From Microbacterium sp. SORGH_AS_0862 (GTDB lineage Bacteria; Actinomycetota; Actinomycetes; Actinomycetales; Microbacteriaceae), in assembly GCF_030818795.1 (NCBI RefSeq), contig NZ_JAUTAY010000001.1:1364001-1428000 (forward strand): 64,000 bases of DNA. Reading direction: 5' to 3'. The translations under genes and the position numbers were made by a program. Below, piece after piece: positions 58,315 to 64,000 of this stretch. How positions within the stretch are numbered: position 1 is the stretch's first letter; every line of letters starts with the position of its first letter. The notes under the pieces were generated by a model. The model did not search any database and had not been told where the DNA came from. It saw only the letters and a list, made by a program, of their open reading frames with translations.

Positions 58315-59528
58315 GGCTCGACCGACTGGCCCCGGTAGAGCTTCTCGAAGGTGTCGAGGGTGCGCGCGATGTCGTGGATCTCGACACCCTTCAGCGACGC
58401 CTCCTGCATCGCGCGATACTCCTCGGGGGATGCGGTGAGCACCCGCGTGAGCTTCTCGGCGAGGTCGTCGGCGTTCTGCGGCCGGAACAGCCAGCCGTTC
58501 TCCCCGTCGCGCACGAGGTGCGGCAACGCGAGCGCGTCGGCGGCCACGACGGGAAGACCCGACGCCATCGCCTCCATGGTCGCGATCGACTGCAGCTCGG
58601 CGATCGAGGGCATCGCGAACACCGTCGCGCGAGTGAGGATGCGGCGCAGCTCCTCCTCCTCCACACGACCGTGGAACGTCACACGATCGGCGAGACCCAG
58701 CTGTTGCACGAGCGCGTCCAGCGACTTGCGCTGGTCACCCCCGCCGACGACCTCGACGGTGGCGTTGAGCGCCGGGTCGAGCTTGGTCACTGCCTGCAGC
58801 AGGGTATCGACGTGCTTCTCGGTGGTGAGGCGCCCGACGAACAGGATGCGGTTCTCGTCGCGCGGCGACAGATCGGCCGTGTACCCGGAGGCGTCGATGC
58901 CGCAGCTGATCGGGATCACGCCGTGGATGTCGATCGTGGCCTCGAGGAAGTCGGCCGCACGGCGCGTGGGGGTCGTGACCGCGCGCGCCATGTGGAAGGT
59001 GCGCGACGCGTCGTCCCACGCGAGCTTGACGAAGACCTTGTCGAGCACGGGCGGGAGCGTCGTGAAGTCGAGGATGTTCTCGGCCATGACGTGGTTGGTG
59101 GCGACGACCGGGATGCCGCGCTTACGCGCCTCGCGCGCGAGACCGCGACCGATGACGATGTGCGACTGGATGTGCACGACGTCCGGCTTCACACTGTCGA
59201 GCACCTGCCGCGCGTAGTGCTTCGAGCGCCACGGCCAGACGAAACGGAGCCAGTCGTGCGGCTTCCAGCGCACGGCGGGCAGGCGGTGCACCGTGACCGG
59301 CACGCCCTCGATGATCTCGGTCGCCGGCGGGTACGTGCGGTACTTCAGGCCGGGGGCGACGACGTGCACGTCGTGGCCACGGCTCGCGAGACCGGCGGCG
59401 AGCCGCTCGGCGAAACGCGCGGCCCCGTTCACGTCGGGTGCGAACGTGTCGCAGCCGATGACGATCGTGAGGGGGCGTTCGGTATCCGGCGCCGGTTCGG
59501 GGACATCGGGCGTCGAGGGGGTAGTCAC
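58311..59528 (-). CDS. Glycosyltransferase family 4 protein, PimB/mannosyltransferase-like
   Basis: A 405-residue GT-B enzyme. Marks are IVIGCDTFAPDVNGAARFAE (acceptor-side Gly loop), DVVHIQSHIVIGRGLAREAR, NHVMAENILDF, ILFVGRLTTEKHVDTLLQAV at the start of the donor domain and FAMPSIAELQSIATMEAMAS (EX7E, here with AELQSIATMEA). This is the PimB/MgtA-like group that transfers mannose from GDP-mannose to phosphatidylinositol or diacylglycerol sugars in actinobacteria. A Pro-rich tail of about 25 residues precedes the fold. GTG at 59528 is chosen since a longer reading has no family content. Confidence 0.9.
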   Translation of the reverse strand: MTTPSTPDVPEPAPDTERPLTIVIGCDTFAPDVNGAARFAERLAAGLASRGHDVHVVAPGLKYRTYPPATEIIEGVPVTVHRLPAVRWKPHDWLRFVWPWRSKHYARQVLDSVKPDVVHIQSHIVIGRGLAREARKRGIPVVATNHVMAENILDFTTLPPVLDKVFVKLAWDDASRTFHMARAVTTPTRRAADFLEATIDIHGVIPISCGIDASGYTADLSPRDENRILFVGRLTTEKHVDTLLQAVTKLDPALNATVEVVGGGDQRKSLDALVQQLGLADRVTFHGRVEEEELRRILTRATVFAMPSIAELQSIATMEAMASGLPVVAADALALPHLVRDGENGWLFRPQNADDLAEKLTRVLTASPEEYRAMQEASLKGVEIHDIARTLDTFEKLYRGQSVEP

Positions 59529-59624
59529 GTGTGGTGGCTGCCTCTCTGGGGGGGTCGTTTGCGGGGTGCGCAGGCATCCCGAGTCTACCGGAGCCCTCCC
59601 GAGCGCCACCGAGGCACCCCGCCC

Positions 59625-59630
59625 TACGCT
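59625..59630 (+). promoter_or_regulatory. Leaderless -10 box of the 197-residue hypothetical gene
   Basis: TACGCT, 7 nt before the ATG at 59638. Confidence 0.48.
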
Positions 59631-59637
59631 GGTTGTC

Positions 59638-60231
59638 ATGATGCGATTGCAGGCCGACGCCGATGAGACCCAGTGGGTCGCCGTCACCGAATCGTTGGGG
59701 CTGCGCGGCCGTCGTCACCGCAAGAAAGCACTGCGGATGCTGATGGCACAGGGCTCGCTCGCCACCGGCGCCGAGCAGCGCACCGGCAGCGGTTTCGCGG
59801 CGTGGCTCGTGAGCCAGGCGACGCCGTTGCTCATGAGACGCGCCGCCGGACGCGTCCTGGCGTGGATGTGGCGCGCGGACCCCGAGCTCGTCGTCGTGCT
59901 CGCGCAGGTGCAGGAGGCGACGCCGCAGTTGCGGACCGCCCGCGCCATGATGCCGATGGAGTACGACGACACAGAGGACTTCCGCAACCCGCACCTGGGT
60001 ACGGGCGAGCGCCTGCTGATGGACCTGCCGTCGAACCCGAAGGCGCCGCCCTTTGCGACCTACACGTGGGACATCGGCACGCACCTCATCACGCTGACCG
60101 CGGTCTTCGGCGACCGCGAGCGGGTGAAGACCGCGGTCCCGGCCGTGGATGCCCTCGCGCGCACGCTGCGGGCGGTCGACGACCTGCCGATCGGCGAGTC
60201 GCCCGACGTCCTGCGCATCGACCCGGCCTGA
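59638..60231 (+). CDS. Conserved hypothetical protein
   Basis: A 197-residue protein of unrecognised family. A basic N-terminal region (GLRGRRHRKKALRMLMAQGS) is followed by a helical segment WLVSQATPLLMRRAAGRVLA and a beta-rich C-terminal half (PPFATYTWDIGTHLITLTAV, FGDRERVKTAVPAVDALART). There are no Cys and no membrane helices. The last part looks like a small ligand-binding or regulatory fold. It is divergent from the glycosyltransferase pair and convergent with the ABC exporter. Confidence 0.75.
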   Translation: MMRLQADADETQWVAVTESLGLRGRRHRKKALRMLMAQGSLATGAEQRTGSGFAAWLVSQATPLLMRRAAGRVLAWMWRADPELVVVLAQVQEATPQLRTARAMMPMEYDDTEDFRNPHLGTGERLLMDLPSNPKAPPFATYTWDIGTHLITLTAVFGDRERVKTAVPAVDALARTLRAVDDLPIGESPDVLRIDPA

Positions 60232-60261
60232 CCGCCCGACCGACGGGCCGGGCGGCGGCGC

Positions 60262-62379
60262 TCAGCTGGGGGGAACGCCCGGTGCGGGCGGCCCCGACGG
60301 AGGAACGGGGGCGGAGGGGACGTCCTCCGGGCTCAGGGACTCGGCAGCAGCATCCGCCGTCGTCTCCGGCGCTACCGGCGCCTCCTCGACCAGCTCGGCC
60401 GCGGCCTGCTCGAACTGCGAGCGGTACAGGCGCCAGTAGGAGCCCTCGGCGGCGATGAGCTGCTCGTGCGTGCCCTGTTCGACAATGTCGCCGTGCTCCA
60501 TCACGAGGATGAGATCCGCGTCGCGGATCGTCGAGAGCCGGTGCGCGATCACGAACGAGGTGCGTCCCTCGCGCAGCGCCGCCATCGCGTGCTGCAGCAA
60601 CAGCTCGGTGCGGGTGTCGACAGAGCTGGTGGCCTCGTCGAGGATCAGCACCTCGGGGCGCGCGACGAACGCTCGGGCGATCGTGATGAGCTGCTTCTCT
60701 CCGGCGGAGACGTTCGCCGCATCCTCATCGAGCACCGTGTCGTACCCGTCGGGGAGCGTCTGGACGAACGGATCGACACGCGTCGCGACGGCGGCCTCGA
60801 CCACTTCTTCGTCGGTGGCGTCGGCGCGCCCGTAGCGGATGTTCTCGCGGATGGATCCCGCGAACAGCCACGGGTCCTGCAGCACCATGCCGGTGCGTGA
60901 GCGCACGTCGTCGCGGGTGACTTCGGCGATGTCCTGTCCGTCGAGCAGGATGCGGCCGCCGTCGAGCTCGTAGAAGCGCATGATCAGATTGACGAGCGTG
61001 GTCTTGCCGGCGCCGGTGGGTCCGACGATCGCCACCGTCTGTCCGGGTTCGACCCGGAACGACAGGTCGGTGATGAGCGGTTTGTCGGGCGAGTAGGAGA
61101 ACGCGACGTTCTGGAACTCGATGACGCCCCGGCCGCCCGCGGGTGCGGGAGCGTCGTCGGAGTCGGGCTCCTGCTCCTCGGCGTCGAGCAGATCGAACAC
61201 ACGCTCCGCGGATGCGGTGCCCGACTGGATGACGGCCGCCATCCCGCCCAGCTCCGACAGCGGCTGCGTGAACTGCTGCGAGTACTGGATGAAGGCCTGC
61301 ACGTCGCCGAGACGCAGCTGACCCGATGCCACCATCAGGGCACCGAGCACCGCGATGCCCACGTAGGTGAGGTTTCCGACGAACATCATGCCCGGCATGA
61401 TGATGCCCGACAGGAACTGCGCGCGGAAGCTCGCACGGTACAGCTCCTCGTTCTCGGCCTGGAACTTCTCGCGCGCATCCGCCTCGCGTCCGTAGACCTT
61501 GACGAGCGCGTGACCCGAGAAGGACTCCTCGACGCGGGCGTTGAGCCGCCCCACCTTTCGCCACTGCAGCGCGAAGGACTTCTGCGACTTCGGCCCGATG
61601 ACGCCGAAGATGACCGCCATGAGCGGCAGCGAGACGAGGGCGACGAGGGCGAGCTGCCACGAGATGGAGAACATCATCACGAGCACGCCGACGACCGTCA
61701 GAACCGATGTCACCACGGTCGAGAGCGACTGCTGCATCGTCTGGGTGATGTTGTCGATGTCGTTCGTGACGCGGGAGATGAGCTCACCGCGCTGCACCCG
61801 GTCGAAGTACGACAGCGGCAGACGGTTGATCTTCGCCTCGACGGATTCACGCAGGCGCCACATCGTGCGCACCATGATCACGTTGATGACGTAGCCCTGG
61901 AACCACGTGAGCACGGCGGACGCGATGTAGATCGCCAGGGCGGCCATGGTGACCACCCGCAGTCGCTCGAAGTCGATGCCCGCACCCACCGCGAAGTTCG
62001 GCATGGCTCCGACGATGTTGGCGATGTCTCCCTGCCCCGCCGCCTGCAGCGCGGCGACCACGTCGGCCTGCGAGGCGCCCGCGGGGAACTGGCCCCCCAG
62101 ACCCGCAGAGACGACGCCCTCGAAGATGACGTTCGTCGCCTCGCCGAGCACGCGAGGCGCGATGACGGCCAGCACGACGCCGGCGGCACCCGCGAGGGAG
62201 ACGAGGGTGAAGGCGACCGCGTGGGGCTTCAGCAACCCGATGAGCCGCAGGAACGACTTTCCGAAGTTCGCGGCCTTGCCGGGTGCGACGGAGTCCCAGC
62301 TGCCCGAGTTCTGGCGCGCCTGCTCGGCGAGCTCCAGTTCGAGGCGCTCTTCTTCTGTCAGCGCGTCGGGCGTGCTCAT
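60262..62379 (-). CDS. ABC exporter half-transporter with consensus ATP site
   Basis: A 705-residue fused permease-ATPase. The membrane domain (about 60-390, six helices) contains a long outer loop after helix 1. The ATPase has Walker A GPTGAGKTTLVNLI, Q-loop MVLQDPWLFAGSIRENIRYG, signature NVSAGEKQLITIARAF, Walker B VLILDEATSSVDTRTE with the catalytic Glu, and H-loop VIAHRLST. A Pro/Ala/Glu-rich tail of about 50 residues follows. It pairs with the next gene (4-nt overlap) as a heterodimer of the LmrCD/TM287-288 kind, exporting lipids, peptides or drugs. Confidence 0.93.
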   Translation of the reverse strand: MSTPDALTEEERLELELAEQARQNSGSWDSVAPGKAANFGKSFLRLIGLLKPHAVAFTLVSLAGAAGVVLAVIAPRVLGEATNVIFEGVVSAGLGGQFPAGASQADVVAALQAAGQGDIANIVGAMPNFAVGAGIDFERLRVVTMAALAIYIASAVLTWFQGYVINVIMVRTMWRLRESVEAKINRLPLSYFDRVQRGELISRVTNDIDNITQTMQQSLSTVVTSVLTVVGVLVMMFSISWQLALVALVSLPLMAVIFGVIGPKSQKSFALQWRKVGRLNARVEESFSGHALVKVYGREADAREKFQAENEELYRASFRAQFLSGIIMPGMMFVGNLTYVGIAVLGALMVASGQLRLGDVQAFIQYSQQFTQPLSELGGMAAVIQSGTASAERVFDLLDAEEQEPDSDDAPAPAGGRGVIEFQNVAFSYSPDKPLITDLSFRVEPGQTVAIVGPTGAGKTTLVNLIMRFYELDGGRILLDGQDIAEVTRDDVRSRTGMVLQDPWLFAGSIRENIRYGRADATDEEVVEAAVATRVDPFVQTLPDGYDTVLDEDAANVSAGEKQLITIARAFVARPEVLILDEATSSVDTRTELLLQHAMAALREGRTSFVIAHRLSTIRDADLILVMEHGDIVEQGTHEQLIAAEGSYWRLYRSQFEQAAAELVEEAPVAPETTADAAAESLSPEDVPSAPVPPSGPPAPGVPPS

Positions 62380-64000
62380 GCGTCCACCCCCAGCTGCGAT
62401 TCGACGATCTCTCGGTACGTGTCGTTGTCGGCGAGCAGTTCTTCGTGCGTGCCCACGCCCACCATGCGACCGCCGTCGAGCACGACGATGCGGTCGGCGC
62501 CCGTGACGGTCGAGATCCGCTGCGCGACGACGATCTTGGTGACGTCCGGCAGCCGCTCCCAGAGCGCTTGGCGCAGCCGCGCGTCGGTGCGCAGATCGAG
62601 CGCGGAGAACGAATCGTCGAACACGAAGAGGTCGGGGCGGTGCACGATCGCTCGCGCGATCGCGAGGCGCTGACGCTGGCCGCCCGAGACGTTCGTGCCG
62701 CCTTGCGCGATGGTGGCCTCGAGGCCGCCGGACATCTCGGACACGAAGTCCCTCGCCTGCGCGATCTCGAGCGCCTCCCACAGCTCGTCGTCGCTCGCAT
62801 CCTCACGGCCGAAGCGGAGGTTGGAGGCGACGGTTCCGGTGAACAGGAACGGACGTTGCGGCACGAGGCCGATGCCCTTCCAGAGCAGGTCGAGGTCCGC
62901 CTCGCGTACATCGACGCCCGCCACCCGCACGGCACCGCCGGTGACGTCGAACAGTCGAGGGATGAGCGAGACGAGCGTGGACTTGCCGGACCCCGTCGAA
63001 CCCACGATCGCGACCGTCTCACCCCGCGCCGCGTGGAACGAGATGCCCTGCAGCACGGGAGCGTTCGCGCCGGGGTAGCTGAACGACACGTCGTCGAGTT
63101 CCAGAGCGCCGGGCGCGGGGAAGAGCGTGACGGGCTGCACGGGTCGGGCGAGCCCTCCCTCGGCGTCGAGCACTTCGCCGATGCGCTCGGCCGACACCGC
63201 GGCGCGCGGGATCATGATCGTCATGAAGCTCGCCATGAGCACCCCCATGAGGATCTGCCCGACGTACTGCATGAAGGCGAAGAGCGTTCCGACCTCGACG
63301 CCCCCGGCGTCGATCTGACGGCCGCCGAACCAGATCACTCCGACGACCGTGACGTTCAGCACCAGCATCGCGAGCGGGAACAGGAGCACGAAGAGCGATC
63401 CGACCTTGCGTCCGATGACCATGATGTCGGTGTTGGCGAGGCGGAAGCGCTCGGCCTCGATCGACTCGCGCACGAACGCGCGCACGACGCGCACGCCCGT
63501 CAGCTGCTCGCGCATGACGCGGTTGACGGCGTCGAGCTTCTTCTGGAACTGCCGGAACAACGGCACCATGCGCGCGATGATGAGGCCCGCCACGAGCAGC
63601 AGCGCGGGCACCGCGACCGCGATCAGCCAGCTGAGCCCCACATCCTGCTGCACCGCCATCACGATGCCGCCGATGGCCAGCAGGGGTGCGGTCACGAGCA
63701 TCGTGGAGCCCATCATCGCGAGCATCTGCACCTGCTGCACGTCGTTCGTGTTGCGGGTGATGAGCGAGCCCGGGCCGAACTGCGAGACCTCGCGCTCGGA
63801 GAAGCCGCTGACCTTCTGGAACACGTCACGACGGATGTCGCGGCCGGCCGACATCGCGGCACGGGCGGCGAAGAAGGTGGCGATGACGGATGCGGTGATC
63901 TGCCCGAGCGAGATCACCAGCATGATCGTGCCCGTCGACCAGATGTAGCCGGTGTCGCCGCGGGTGACGCCGTTGTCGATGATGTCGGCGTTCAGACGCG
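62376..64000 (-). CDS. ABC exporter half-transporter with degenerate ATP site (5' end outside window)
   Basis: At least 541 residues, cut by the window edge; the frame stays open to the last base (NADIIDNGVTRGDTGYIWST continues upstream), so the start is missing. The ATPase has Walker A GSTGSGKSTLVSLI and signature NVSGGQRQRLAIARAI, but Walker B reads LFVFDDSFSALD with Asp in place of the catalytic Glu, and the H-loop reads VVAQRISTV with Gln for His. It is therefore the non-hydrolysing half of a heterodimeric exporter whose active half is the downstream gene. Confidence 0.93.
   Translation of the reverse strand, partial: RLNADIIDNGVTRGDTGYIWSTGTIMLVISLGQITASVIATFFAARAAMSAGRDIRRDVFQKVSGFSEREVSQFGPGSLITRNTNDVQQVQMLAMMGSTMLVTAPLLAIGGIVMAVQQDVGLSWLIAVAVPALLLVAGLIIARMVPLFRQFQKKLDAVNRVMREQLTGVRVVRAFVRESIEAERFRLANTDIMVIGRKVGSLFVLLFPLAMLVLNVTVVGVIWFGGRQIDAGGVEVGTLFAFMQYVGQILMGVLMASFMTIMIPRAAVSAERIGEVLDAEGGLARPVQPVTLFPAPGALELDDVSFSYPGANAPVLQGISFHAARGETVAIVGSTGSGKSTLVSLIPRLFDVTGGAVRVAGVDVREADLDLLWKGIGLVPQRPFLFTGTVASNLRFGREDASDDELWEALEIAQARDFVSEMSGGLEATIAQGGTNVSGGQRQRLAIARAIVHRPDLFVFDDSFSALDLRTDARLRQALWERLPDVTKIVVAQRISTVTGADRIVVLDGGRMVGVGTHEELLADNDTYREIVESQLGVDA

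Overview
The window reads as a chromosomal segment of a high-GC Gram-positive actinobacterium, most likely Microbacterium or a close relative in Microbacteriaceae. The reasons are very GC-rich codon use, many GTG starts, many genes with a TANNNT -10 box exactly 6-7 nt before the start codon (leaderless mRNAs), LAxTG cell-wall sorting signals, a HAIR (HspR) operator in front of clpB, an IS481-family element and several families of intergenic palindromes. No rRNA, tRNA or CRISPR array was recognised.

Left part (1-15.7 kb). The most distinctive block is an aromatic catabolic island at 731-9545. Two tetrahydrofolate-dependent aryl O-demethylases of the LigM/DesA type flank a LysR regulator. Divergent from the second runs an operon for the lower gallate pathway: galB (4-oxalomesaconate hydratase), galC (CHA aldolase), galD (oxalomesaconate tautomerase) and a type I (VOC-fold) extradiol dioxygenase in the place where proteobacteria use a type II LigAB/DesB/GalA enzyme. 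A MetE-like methyltransferase follows convergently and could drain methyl-THF made by the demethylases. Read together, the genes would take methoxylated lignin acids to pyruvate plus oxaloacetate. Next come a secreted, LAxTG-anchored tannase-like hydrolase, a PaaX-type regulator, a second LAxTG-anchored surface protein and a beta-lactamase-fold protein that lacks the catalytic SxxK.

Middle part (15.7-43 kb). This holds housekeeping and accessory genes: M13 peptidase, MATE exporter, VanY-like peptidase, a two-component pair whose response regulator carries a one-base frameshift, VanZ-like protein, TrmH methylase, an Nramp Mn/Fe transporter with two palindromic operators next to its DtxR-family regulator, a NagD-type phosphatase, an intact IS481 element (27-bp inverted repeats, CTAG duplication), a TetR-SMR pump locus, pyrE, xthA, a NarL-type two-component pair followed by a NatAB-like ABC transporter, and a GH15 glycosidase beside a glucose-6-phosphate dehydrogenase.

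Right part (43-64 kb). A compact type III polyketide locus (chalcone-synthase-like enzyme, methyltransferase, FAD monooxygenase, with a convergent UbiA prenyltransferase nearby) is followed by a DesK/DesR-like two-component pair with a perfect palindrome at its promoter, an N-domain-less ClpB under a HAIR element, a YkoE-like transporter subunit, a GlxA-type AraC regulator, two GT4 glycosyltransferases and a heterodimeric ABC exporter running off the right edge.

Transcription is organised mainly as single genes and short operons with 4-nt start/stop overlaps. Convergent gene ends are often closed by long perfect hairpins. Function assignments rest on recognisable motifs and remembered family members; no database search was possible.
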